Shown in pieces: positions 35,988 through 44,391 of a stretch of DNA of 64,000 nt. The DNA is from an uncultured Flavobacteriales bacterium (lineage in GTDB: Bacteria; Bacteroidota; Bacteroidia; Flavobacteriales_E; Vicingaceae), in the NCBI GenBank assembly GCA_905479915.1, contig CAJQOH010000062.1, positions 1 to 64,000 on the forward strand. Reading direction: 5' to 3'. Numbering within the stretch: the first letter of the stretch is position 1; the number at the start of each line of letters is the position of its first letter. A model generated the notes under the pieces. That model saw only the letters and a program-made list of their open reading frames with translations. It had not been told where the DNA came from and did no database searches. The position numbers were made by a program, and so were the translations under genes.

Positions 35988-36864
35988 TATTCTTAATTAT
36001 ATCGTGTGCTTGCTGAATGCATGCTAATAAACCTTGTCCCATATCAACATAAGGGTTAGGCGTTAATTTTTGACTTGTCTCTGGTGTAAAACTATATGGT
36101 GTATACTTATAATGGTTCTTATAACCATCTGCCGATAAATTGATTTTTAATGAATCTCCTAAGATTTCATTTATCATATTAAATAAATCACCCCTTTTTA
36201 TTCTTTCTACTCCTGTAAGAACTAAATGTTTGTTTTTATATTCATCGCCATTTATTATATCTGCAGAAAGCTTTGCAGCATCTAATGCATGGATGTATTC
36301 TCTAATTTCATTTCCATCACCTGCATGGTTAATTTCCCGAGATCTTATAGCATTCTTTACCAAATTAAAAATGTAATTATTTTCAAAATCACGATCACTA
36401 TATACAGAACCATATCGCAGTATGGTATAATCTAAATCAAATTTCTCCTTATACTCTTCTACTATTTTTTCAGACGATAATTTTGACAGCCCATAAAAAG
36501 AACCTTTATTACTCATCGCATATGCACTACTAGCAAAAACAAAATGCTTGACATTGTGTTTAACGCACTGATCAATAATATTTAAGTTTCCTATAACATT
36601 TAATTCAAAAGTAGAAACAGGATTGTTAACTGCATTATCTAAACTAGAGTAACCAGCTAAGTTATATACTATGTCAAATTTATTATCTGTAAATACTTTT
36701 TCAATTTGTTCTTTATCTAGTATATCAATTTTTATAAACTTTTCTGAAGGGATATACGCTGATTCTTCTATATCAAGAGCTATAACATTATGCCCTCTTT
36801 CTAAAAGTTCTGTGACTACATAACTTCCTAAAAAACCTGTTCCTCCAAATACTGCTATACTCAT
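35980..36864 (-). CDS. NAD-dependent epimerase/dehydratase (extended SDR)
   Basis: A 294-residue extended short-chain dehydrogenase. The NAD-binding motif is VFGGTGFLGSYVV at residues 4-16, and the active site is YGLSK with the upstream Ser of ASSAYAM. YTILRYGSVYSDR and REYIHALDAA are the usual substrate-domain motifs of sugar-nucleotide epimerases. It probably modifies a nucleotide-bound or phosphorylated sugar. It begins 10 bp after the aldolase gene and overlaps the cyclase gene by 8 bp. Confidence 0.87.
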   Translation of the reverse strand: MSIAVFGGTGFLGSYVVTELLERGHNVIALDIEESAYIPSEKFIKIDILDKEQIEKVFTDNKFDIVYNLAGYSSLDNAVNNPVSTFELNVIGNLNIIDQCVKHNVKHFVFASSAYAMSNKGSFYGLSKLSSEKIVEEYKEKFDLDYTILRYGSVYSDRDFENNYIFNLVKNAIRSREINHAGDGNEIREYIHALDAAKLSADIINGDEYKNKHLVLTGVERIKRGDLFNMINEILGDSLKINLSADGYKNHYKYTPYSFTPETSQKLTPNPYVDMGQGLLACIQQAHDIIKNNE

Positions 36865-36874
36865 ATAATTCTAT

Positions 36875-37636
36875 TTAAACGCTTTTTTTAAGAATATCCA
36901 TTTGTTCTCTTGCTTTATCTCCTAAAAAGAAAAAATCTAAAGAAAATGCTAGGAATGTATAACCTAAATCCATTTTCGCACGAGTAAAAGATTGATCTGA
37001 TTGAATTACATGTGCTCCCTTAGGTTTATTTAATTCATCACAAATTTTATCATACTTAGCTATTACTTCTTTTACCTCCGGAAGGTCATACTTTCCTGGT
37101 TGGTTCATTGATGCAGACAGATCATAAGGTCCAATTAACGTAGAATCTATTTCTTCTACAGAAAGTATTTCTTCTAAATTGTTTATTGCATCAATATGTT
37201 CAATTTGAGCAATAACAACGATATCTTTTTTCAATCTTTCCTGATACTGATCAAAGCCTATTCCATATGCTTGAGCTCTTGATAAACCAACGCCTCTTTT
37301 ACCCATCGGAGGGTAATATACATAACTCACCAACTGCTCTGCTTCCTCTTTAGATTTTATCATAGGAACAATAATTCCATCAGCTCCTGCATCCAACACT
37401 CGTTTAATAATGACTTCATCATTCGCATAAACTCTAACAAAGGCTTTTATTCCTTTGCCCTGAATGTAACCTATTAAATTCTGAACACTTTCAATATTCA
37501 CTGCTGAGTGTTCGATATCAATAGTTAACCAATCAAATCCAGCAGTTGCCATAATCTCTATAACAGCTTGATTTGGTATAGTCACCCAACTACCAAGAGT
37601 AACTTCTTTATTTCTTATTTTTTGTTTTAAGTTCAT
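36875..37636 (-). CDS. HpcH/HpaI-family class II pyruvate aldolase
   Basis: A 253-residue metal-dependent aldolase. H43 in DIEHSAV, R68 in FVRVY, E146 in QIEH and D172 in GPYDLS correspond to the catalytic His, Arg and the two metal ligands of HpcH. PPMGKRGVGLSRAQAYG is the conserved substrate loop. Family members add pyruvate to aldehydes, or cleave the products, giving 4-hydroxy-2-keto acids. Catabolic partners are absent. Instead it shares one base with a cytidylyltransferase gene and sits next to an SDR and a HAD phosphatase. Synthesis of a 2-keto-3-deoxy sugar acid is therefore the reading I favour. Confidence 0.9.
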   Translation of the reverse strand: MNLKQKIRNKEVTLGSWVTIPNQAVIEIMATAGFDWLTIDIEHSAVNIESVQNLIGYIQGKGIKAFVRVYANDEVIIKRVLDAGADGIIVPMIKSKEEAEQLVSYVYYPPMGKRGVGLSRAQAYGIGFDQYQERLKKDIVVIAQIEHIDAINNLEEILSVEEIDSTLIGPYDLSASMNQPGKYDLPEVKEVIAKYDKICDELNKPKGAHVIQSDQSFTRAKMDLGYTFLAFSLDFFFLGDKAREQMDILKKSV

Positions 37637-38301
37637 TACTTAACCAAATTTAATTTATGTATCGTTTCTGCTAAAACAAAATCACGAGGATCATCAATAT
37701 CTATAGCTTCAATCTTATCAATTTCAAATAACATTGGATTTAAACCAATACGTTTATTTCCAGCTTTATGAAATGATTCTTTGGTAAAAATAAAGATATT
37801 AGAATTCTCTTCAAAAAGAGGTGGTAAATCTTGTGTTCTTAATAACTCTTCTGGGTTATGATTTACTGGCTTTCCATCTCTCCAATACAATCGCGTTTGA
37901 AGCTTTGTAACTGAAAAAAGAGAATCACTTGTGGTTGAATTCTTAAATTCTTCTATTGCTTTATCTATTGTCTCGGTTTTTAACAAAGGGTTTGTGCTAT
38001 GTGTCTGCAAATAAATGGTTCCATCCGAGTTTTCCAAATCATTAGCAATAACATCATTCATCGAAACTAAATCACCACATATTTCTTCAGGGCGTTCATG
38101 AATTTTAACTTTAGAGTATACGGCTGTAATTTGAGAAATTTCATCGCTATCTGTATTTATTATAATCTCATCGATAAGGTCACTCTCTTGCAAAGAAGTT
38201 AAAACATAATGAAATAAGGGTTTCCCATTGAAATTTTTAATGTTTTTCCCAGGAACTCTTTCAGAGTTTCCTTTCATAGGTATAAGTGCTACTACTTTCA
38301 A
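37636..38301 (-). CDS. CMP-sugar-acid cytidylyltransferase (NeuA/KdsB superfamily)
   Basis: A 221-residue nucleotidyltransferase. The N-terminal CTP-binding loop is ALIPMKGNSERVPGKNI, followed by IIINTDSDEI, YLQTHSTNPLL and the metal site IDIDDPRDFVLAE near the C-terminus, all in the order of acylneuraminate and KDO cytidylyltransferases. PMKGNSERVP differs from the usual PARGGSKG/R form, so it belongs to a separate clade and need not act on sialic acid or KDO. The start is TTG in a TTGA overlap with the flippase gene. Its product is expected to be a CMP-linked acid for the transferase at 27241. Confidence 0.87.
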   Translation of the reverse strand: MKVVALIPMKGNSERVPGKNIKNFNGKPLFHYVLTSLQESDLIDEIIINTDSDEISQITAVYSKVKIHERPEEICGDLVSMNDVIANDLENSDGTIYLQTHSTNPLLKTETIDKAIEEFKNSTTSDSLFSVTKLQTRLYWRDGKPVNHNPEELLRTQDLPPLFEENSNIFIFTKESFHKAGNKRIGLNPMLFEIDKIEAIDIDDPRDFVLAETIHKLNLVK

Positions 38302-39791
38302 TTTTTTCCTGTTATTTTTTTAAAATTCTTAATTATTAAGTGATTTAATTCTTCAGATGATTTCATCAGAATATTACCTCCAATAAACACTAAAGTAATT
38401 AACGCACTATTTATAATTATCTCTAAAAAGTTATTTTCTGCCCACCTTGTTTTAAACATAAAAATTAAAACCACTAACAAGGTGTTTATTCCTATAAAAA
38501 TATGTCTTTTAGTTAATAAATTCATTTTAATTAAAAATAACACAGAAAAATACTTTGCACAAGAATACACCAACAAAACTATTGACGTTGCGATAGCTGC
38601 TCCAGTGATCCCATATAAATCAATTAAAAAGTAATTAGAAACAATGGTTAAAATGATCAAAAACGGAACCAGAATTCCATTTAATTTGTAGTATTTAGTA
38701 GCATTAATCATCAAATCAGAAGTGCCAAAAATAGCATCTATTACCTTAGCTAACCCAATAAAAAAAACAACCCATTTACCTGCAGCGTATATTTCTCCAT
38801 TTGGAATTATTAAGAATAATTCATCAATATTATACCAAATAAGCAAAAACAAAAACACGCCTATTATAGATAAATTTATTCCTGATTGCTCGTATATTTT
38901 TTTTAACTCTTCATCGTTACCTTCTGAAACTAGTCTAGACATTATTGGATAAGATAATTGAAAAACTATTCGTTTAGGCATTTCAATAACAGCTGCTATA
39001 AAAAAAGCAATCGCATAAACCCCCAACAACTTAAAATCATCGGTTATACTACTAATCATAATAGTGTCAATTTTCCCAACCATTACAGCACCACTTATAC
39101 CAATAAATAAAAACAATGTATATGATATTATCGCTTTCTTCTCAGAGTGTTTAGTTATCATTTTAGGTGACCTAAACTTAAAATTCACACTTTTCTTAAA
39201 AAAAACAAACAACATTAACAGCTCAATAAAATGAGCAATGGTATACCAAAATATTAATTCATAAAAGTCAAAAACATTAAACGAATAAAATATTAACAAA
39301 ATCATCAAACTTAACCTTCTGTATATAGTTTTTAAGAATGATGGGAAAACAATTAATGATTTTGTTACCAAAATAGCTTCCAAAATAGACAAATAAACGT
39401 AACAGAATACCAATGGAAAAATAAAAACCAAATAGGACTTATAATTCATTACATTATCCCCCATAAGAGCAACAACATTATCCTTAAATAGAAGGGTTGA
39501 AACACTTAATATAAAAAATACAATTAGTGGAACTATAAGCAATAGACTAATAAAACCATCATGCTCTTTACCTTCTGTAAAGTGATGAATAAATCTTCCT
39601 GGCAATCCACTCATTCCGAACATCACAAATGGCAATACCAATATAGTAACGTCCATTACATAACTTAATATTCCTACTTGCAATTCTGTAATTATTGCAG
39701 TTTGCAACCATAAGACATTGATTACTCCCAGTATAACACCAACATAATTAATAACAGTTGTTGATATAGCTTTCTTTATAACTATCCCCAT
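38298..39791 (-). CDS. Oligosaccharide flippase (Wzx-like)
   Basis: A 497-residue polytopic protein with about fourteen hydrophobic segments and the MOP-superfamily N-terminus KKAISTTVINYVGVILGVINVLWLQT. YAIAFFIAAVIEMPKRIVFQLSYPIMSRLVSEG is typical of polysaccharide exporters. It should move undecaprenyl-linked repeat units to the periplasm. It is the only flippase in the window and is paired in the same operon with glycosyltransferases and the CMP-sugar genes, overlapping the upstream GT2 gene by 10 bp. Confidence 0.88.
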   Translation of the reverse strand: MGIVIKKAISTTVINYVGVILGVINVLWLQTAIITELQVGILSYVMDVTILVLPFVMFGMSGLPGRFIHHFTEGKEHDGFISLLLIVPLIVFFILSVSTLLFKDNVVALMGDNVMNYKSYLVFIFPLVFCYVYLSILEAILVTKSLIVFPSFLKTIYRRLSLMILLIFYSFNVFDFYELIFWYTIAHFIELLMLFVFFKKSVNFKFRSPKMITKHSEKKAIISYTLFLFIGISGAVMVGKIDTIMISSITDDFKLLGVYAIAFFIAAVIEMPKRIVFQLSYPIMSRLVSEGNDEELKKIYEQSGINLSIIGVFLFLLIWYNIDELFLIIPNGEIYAAGKWVVFFIGLAKVIDAIFGTSDLMINATKYYKLNGILVPFLIILTIVSNYFLIDLYGITGAAIATSIVLLVYSCAKYFSVLFLIKMNLLTKRHIFIGINTLLVVLIFMFKTRWAENNFLEIIINSALITLVFIGGNILMKSSEELNHLIIKNFKKITGKN

Positions 39792-40672
39792 AACCCCTTA
39801 CTAATCCACCATCTAAACTTAATTAACATAACTCCTTTAGGCAACTGACCTTTAACTAAATATATTACAAATAATCCAAATGTTCCTCCCCATTTATACA
39901 TTTCTATAATCCACCTTTTAAAATACTCTCCTGATTTTTTAGTTCTTAATCGTTCTGACACCCCAATTCCTTCGGCTTGTATTTTAATAAATTCAACCGT
40001 AAGCCTTTTTTTTGGTATCACATGATTTACAAGCATTTTAGGAAAGTAATAAATGGGAATATTGGCTTGTTTAATTCTAAAAAAAAAGTCTTTTTCTTCT
40101 CCTCCCAACATAGAATCACCACTCCTCCCTAATTCTTCATTAAAATCACCAATTTTATCTACCACACTTTTTGACACCCCCATATTAGCACCTATTGGAT
40201 ATTTTTTACCCCCAAACAATACTACCTCCTTGCCTAAATCAATTATTGACATTAACGTTGAAAGGTATGTAGACATCCAGTTTGGTAATTCACATTCTAA
40301 ATAGGGAAGAATTTTACCTCCAAAACCAATCATATCAGGAGTATCTTCTAAATACTTTTCTAATTCCTCAACATAATTTGCATCTAAAAAAGCATCATCA
40401 TCTACAAAAACATAATAATTTCCTGAAGCCTCCTTAAGACCTCTATTTCGAGCATAAGACAAGCCCTGTTTTTCTTCTAAATAGTAGTTAAAATTAATCT
40501 CTTTATTTTTCTCTTGATAAGCTTTACATATTTGCTCTGTATTATCTCGAGAGTTATTATTAACTAAGATCACTTCAAACTTATTTGGAGAACAGTTTTG
40601 ATCTAAAATGCTTTGTAACATTTTAGGTAAATAGATTTCTCTATTATATGTACATACTATAATTGAAATCAT
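39782..40672 (-). CDS. Family 2 glycosyltransferase
   Basis: A 296-residue GT-A enzyme with ISIIVCTYNREIYLPKMLQSIL at the N-terminus, ILVNNNSRDNT, LSYARNRGLKEASGNYYVFVDDDAFLD with the metal motif near residues 92-95, and GGEEKDFFFRIKQA as the catalytic-base region. A hydrophobic C-terminal segment (GTFGLFVIYLVKG) may touch the membrane. It overlaps the flippase gene by 10 bp and follows the YfhO gene by 16 bp, so it belongs to the operon. Confidence 0.92.
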   Translation of the reverse strand: MISIIVCTYNREIYLPKMLQSILDQNCSPNKFEVILVNNNSRDNTEQICKAYQEKNKEINFNYYLEEKQGLSYARNRGLKEASGNYYVFVDDDAFLDANYVEELEKYLEDTPDMIGFGGKILPYLECELPNWMSTYLSTLMSIIDLGKEVVLFGGKKYPIGANMGVSKSVVDKIGDFNEELGRSGDSMLGGEEKDFFFRIKQANIPIYYFPKMLVNHVIPKKRLTVEFIKIQAEGIGVSERLRTKKSGEYFKRWIIEMYKWGGTFGLFVIYLVKGQLPKGVMLIKFRWWISKGLWG

Positions 40673-40688
40673 TCCTTTAACTAACTAA

Positions 40689-43373
40689 TTACTCTTCTTC
40701 TTTCGGATTCCCTAGCTTAAATTCACGATATCCTCCATAAATCAATGCCGCCATTATTAACAAGAAGACACTTACTCCAATAGCATTACCTGCTCTATAC
40801 ATACTTGGTTCAAACTTAAATTCAACTAAGTGATCTCCTGCAGGTATTGGTAGTCCTCTTAAAATATAGTTTGCTCTAAAATGTTTAACTTTTTCTCCAT
40901 CAACATAAGCATTCCAACCATCTTCATAATACACTTCTGAAAAAATAGCCAATTGATTCTTAGCTGATTTTGTTTGGTAAGCTAATTGATTAGGAGCATA
41001 AGAAGTTAATGTTATTGTTGAATTCATATCTTTAGGATAAGAATCAGCAACTACAACATCCTTAAACATATTGTTTACAATGGCGGTCTTCTTAGGGTCA
41101 ATATCATTGATTGACAATATTTCTTCGTTTGGATGATTAACAAATTTAACATCTTCTACAAACCATGCATTCCCATAAGCATATGGATTTTGAAGAGCTA
41201 AATTCCCTTGATACAAATAATATTTAGTATTCAACATATTCAACACTTTTACTTGTTCTGGATTCTGCAATAGAGGTATTTCCTTTTGTAAATAAAAATC
41301 AATCACATCTTGATATCTAGCCATTTTAGCCGCACTATATCCTCCAGGTGATTTATGAAAATATGAAACTGCTGCACTATTAAACGGGTTATCCAAATTT
41401 AAAACCCTATAATTTGAATTTAAATTTAAAGTCGAAAACCGGGCACTCTCCTCATCTCTAAAATTCAATCTACCTTTTTCTTTTTTCATTTCTTTAATAG
41501 CCTCTAGTGAAAGCTGTTCTATTTTTGGATTTAAAGAAGATTCTATCTGATATATTTGCTTATCACCAGCTGATGCCACAAATGTATTTCCATAACCTGC
41601 ACCTTTTTCCCAAGCCAAATATTCTCTTTTATTATTAGGATTCTTTTCGTTATTCAAATAACGTTTATCCACGTCCCAAATATCAACTAAACAAGCTAAA
41701 GTTAAAAGAGGGAGCACATATTTATACTTTACCTTACCTGAAATCCATAAAAACAATAAGGCTAAAGCAGCTAAAAGAAACATTAATGTTCTATATGAAT
41801 CGGCTTTAAAAACATCAATTCTAAATGAACGCAAAGCATCTTCAGCATCAGCAGGATTTATACCAGAATTAGTTTGAGAAAAGGTCTGGTATAATTGAGC
41901 GAAAATACTATCCTCAATATCACTAGTGAAATCAAAAAGATTAGGCATTAAAGCAAAAAGTAAAACAACTCCTGCCAAAGAACCACCAACAATTAAAATC
42001 TTTTTAAGGTTAGCTTTTGCCCATTCAAGATTTTCATAAATATGATTTAAAAATAGAATAGACATTAAAGGGAAAGTCAAGTTTACAATCACTAATATCG
42101 AAGAAACTGTTCTAAACTTATTATAGAGAGGAACATAATCGATAAAAAAGTTTGTTAACCACATTTCCTCAACTGACCCTCCTAGATTCTTTCCCCAACT
42201 CAACATTATTGCTAGGATACTTACCAATAGTAGAGCCCATTTCAATTTGGTTTTCACAAAAACCAAATACAAGAAAGCAAGTAATACGATAATTGCCCCA
42301 ATATAATTTGCCCCTGAAGTAAATGGTTGATCCCCCCAATAACCTCCAAATATTTTCCCTCGGTTACTTTGATATTGTTGAACTGCGTAATTAAAAAGAC
42401 TAGGATTATTTTCCTTTAAATAATCGAAAAATGCATTTGTTTGATTTTTACTGTCTCCTTTTGCATTTGGCACTAATAGATTATATGTTTCTTGTTTTCC
42501 ATAACACCAATTCACAATATAATCACGGTCCAACCCCCCGGACTGATTCGCTACTTTTTCAGATCCATCAGGGTTAATAGTAATTTCGGGAACACCCCTC
42601 ATAGAGTGTTTCGCATAAGACTGCATATTGTAGTACTCATTAAAATTAGCCATCAACGCAATAAAAGAACATACAATAAGGATTAAAGATCTTGTAGCAA
42701 ATCGAGTAACAGTTTTTTCTTTTATTGCTTCATACAGCATAAAGCCTCCTATAGCTATTAATATGAAAGCAAAATAATAGGTCATTTGAATGTGGTTCAT
42801 TCTAATCTCAAGCCCCATAAAAAAAGTAAATAAAGCAGCTGGAAGTAGTATGTTTTTATTGCTTCTATACACCCAAAGGAACATGCCCAAAACCGCAGGA
42901 ATATAAGCCAATGCTTGAGATTTTGTATTATGACCTGCTTCAATAATTAACACGTGATAGGAAACAAAACCATATGCGATCGCACCCAGTACAGCTATCA
43001 AGTTTTTTACTCTTAGAGTTTTTCCGAGAATAAAAAAGCTCAACATTGCAATAAACAAAACAGATATAGGTAACTGTGTAAAGCTAAGCCCCAGTGAAAA
43101 TATTCTATCAATAAAGGTGAACCCATTCATGTTCTTAACACTAACAAAATAACCAGGCATACCACTAAACATAGAATTAGTCCATATGGCTTCTTCCCCA
43201 TTAACTGATCTATAATCAACCAATTCTTTAGCTGCAGCTTTCCAACTAGATACATCACCTTGTTTCAGTGAAAATCCGTTTAATGCTGGTGAAAAATAAG
43301 CAGCCGCAAGAACTATAAATATTAATATTACAACGATGTAATTTATGTTCTTATAATAAAACTCTTTTATCAT
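40689..43373 (-). CDS. YfhO-family polytopic membrane protein
   Basis: An 894-residue protein. Its first 560 residues hold roughly thirteen membrane segments with FSPALNGFSLKQGDVSSWKAAAKEL in the first periplasmic loop. The C-terminal third is periplasmic and ends with a last membrane helix, preceded by the family signature YYEDGWNAYVDGEKVKHFRANYILRGLPIPAGDHLVEFKFEPSMY. YfhO proteins are GT-C-like and in Firmicutes are needed to glycosylate lipoteichoic acid. Here it may transfer a sugar from a polyprenyl carrier outside the cytoplasm. A 192-bp gap without visible features separates it from the preceding GT2 gene; a promoter there is likely but not evident. Confidence 0.9.
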   Translation of the reverse strand: MIKEFYYKNINYIVVILIFIVLAAAYFSPALNGFSLKQGDVSSWKAAAKELVDYRSVNGEEAIWTNSMFSGMPGYFVSVKNMNGFTFIDRIFSLGLSFTQLPISVLFIAMLSFFILGKTLRVKNLIAVLGAIAYGFVSYHVLIIEAGHNTKSQALAYIPAVLGMFLWVYRSNKNILLPAALFTFFMGLEIRMNHIQMTYYFAFILIAIGGFMLYEAIKEKTVTRFATRSLILIVCSFIALMANFNEYYNMQSYAKHSMRGVPEITINPDGSEKVANQSGGLDRDYIVNWCYGKQETYNLLVPNAKGDSKNQTNAFFDYLKENNPSLFNYAVQQYQSNRGKIFGGYWGDQPFTSGANYIGAIIVLLAFLYLVFVKTKLKWALLLVSILAIMLSWGKNLGGSVEEMWLTNFFIDYVPLYNKFRTVSSILVIVNLTFPLMSILFLNHIYENLEWAKANLKKILIVGGSLAGVVLLFALMPNLFDFTSDIEDSIFAQLYQTFSQTNSGINPADAEDALRSFRIDVFKADSYRTLMFLLAALALLFLWISGKVKYKYVLPLLTLACLVDIWDVDKRYLNNEKNPNNKREYLAWEKGAGYGNTFVASAGDKQIYQIESSLNPKIEQLSLEAIKEMKKEKGRLNFRDEESARFSTLNLNSNYRVLNLDNPFNSAAVSYFHKSPGGYSAAKMARYQDVIDFYLQKEIPLLQNPEQVKVLNMLNTKYYLYQGNLALQNPYAYGNAWFVEDVKFVNHPNEEILSINDIDPKKTAIVNNMFKDVVVADSYPKDMNSTITLTSYAPNQLAYQTKSAKNQLAIFSEVYYEDGWNAYVDGEKVKHFRANYILRGLPIPAGDHLVEFKFEPSMYRAGNAIGVSVFLLIMAALIYGGYREFKLGNPKEEE

Positions 43374-43565
43374 TATCTTTCTTTTTAACTATTCTTATTA
43401 TATCTTTTCTCTTTTTAAACCGAAAAAAAATCGATTGTAAATATAAATAATTAAGCCTAAAAAGTAGAGATCACGATGCTTTTAATAGAAAAATTATACA
43501 TCTCTTAATTCTCGAAGGTTTGGATATTACAATGCAGTAAAGGCTACTTAAATTAAAACCAGTAT

Positions 43566-44279
43566 TCACATGTTAAAAAGGCCATACTTCAGAATACAAT
43601 ACAGCGCTCTAAAACCATCCTTCCAACCAATCTTCTTACCTTCATCATAGGTTCTACCATAATAAGAAATTCCAACCTCGTAAATTCTGATGTTAGCCAC
43701 CTTAGATAACTTTGCAGTTAATTCTGGTTCAAAACCAAATCGGTTTTCTTTCAATTGAATCTTTTTTGCTACATCAGACCTCATCAATTTGTAACATGTT
43801 TCCATATCTGTTAAATTCAGATTGTTAAACATATTTGATAAGCGAGTCAAAAATTTATTTCCTATTGAATGCCAAAAAAACAAAATCCTATGTGCATTTC
43901 CTCCAATAAATCTAGATCCATATACTACATCTGCAAAACCATCCAAGACAGGCTTTAACAGCAAGTTATACTCTTCTGGATCATATTCTAAATCGGCATC
44001 TTGAACAATTAAATATTCACCCGTAGCTAATTCTATGGCTTTACGAATAGCTGCTCCTTTATTTTTATCCTGATTGTATAATTTTATATCCAAATGAGAA
44101 TTTTCAGCTATATACTTTTGTAAAACCGCCTCAGTATTATCAGAAGAAAAATCATTAACAATAACAATTTCCTTTATGAGACCTCGAATTAACTTAACCT
44201 TACTTACCTTATCAAGTATCAAATGAATAGTATTCTCTTCATTATAAGCTGGTATAAGTATCGATAATTTAGTTTCCAT
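43566..44279 (-). CDS. Dolichyl-phosphate-mannose synthase-like family 2 glycosyltransferase
   Basis: A 237-residue GT-A enzyme with LSILIPAYNEENTIHLIL, IVIVNDFSSDNT, GKAIRKAI-like GAAIRKAIELATGEYLIVQDADLEYDPEEY and DMETCYKLMRSDV. These are the features of DPM1/GtrB enzymes that charge polyprenyl phosphate with a sugar. It lacks C-terminal membrane helices. I chose ATG 44279; the longer TTG reading from 44321 overlaps a good promoter element. Its product may be the polyprenyl-phosphate donor for the YfhO-type GT-C protein next to it. Confidence 0.9.
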   Translation of the reverse strand: METKLSILIPAYNEENTIHLILDKVSKVKLIRGLIKEIVIVNDFSSDNTEAVLQKYIAENSHLDIKLYNQDKNKGAAIRKAIELATGEYLIVQDADLEYDPEEYNLLLKPVLDGFADVVYGSRFIGGNAHRILFFWHSIGNKFLTRLSNMFNNLNLTDMETCYKLMRSDVAKKIQLKENRFGFEPELTAKLSKVANIRIYEVGISYYGRTYDEGKKIGWKDGFRALYCILKYGLFNM

Positions 44280-44318
44280 AATATTATTTATGGCTCCAGT
44301 TTTAATGAATCCACTTGA

Positions 44319-44326
44319 CAAAGCTA
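44319..44326 (-). promoter_or_regulatory. -7 promoter element TAGCTTTG (minus strand)
   Basis: An exact TAnnTTTG match on the minus strand, 40 bp ahead of the GT2 ATG at 44279. It marks the probable start of the transcript and supports the short start for that gene. Confidence 0.5.
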
Positions 44327-44391
44327 TTAAAATCTGCTTAGGCTTCTTTTATTCTTTAATTTTTTCTCTCCAAGATCTATTTTTGAGGCAA

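Noticed and set aside
37636-38301. Naming the cytidylyltransferase neuA or kdsB
   Set aside because: The P-loop variant PMKGNSERVP and missing NeuB/KdsA partners argue against a specific sialic acid or KDO assignment.
42332-42537. C6 runs in the yfhO gene as phase-variation tracts
   Set aside because: Two six-base runs exist (near 42332 and 42533), but six is below the length at which slippage is usually convincing, and the gene is not a typical switching target. Only the seven-base tracts in the gene at 1431 were kept.
43374-43565. Promoter or small RNA in the 192-bp gap before yfhO
   Set aside because: No TAnnTTTG match on the minus strand and no stable hairpin were seen, so nothing specific is reported.
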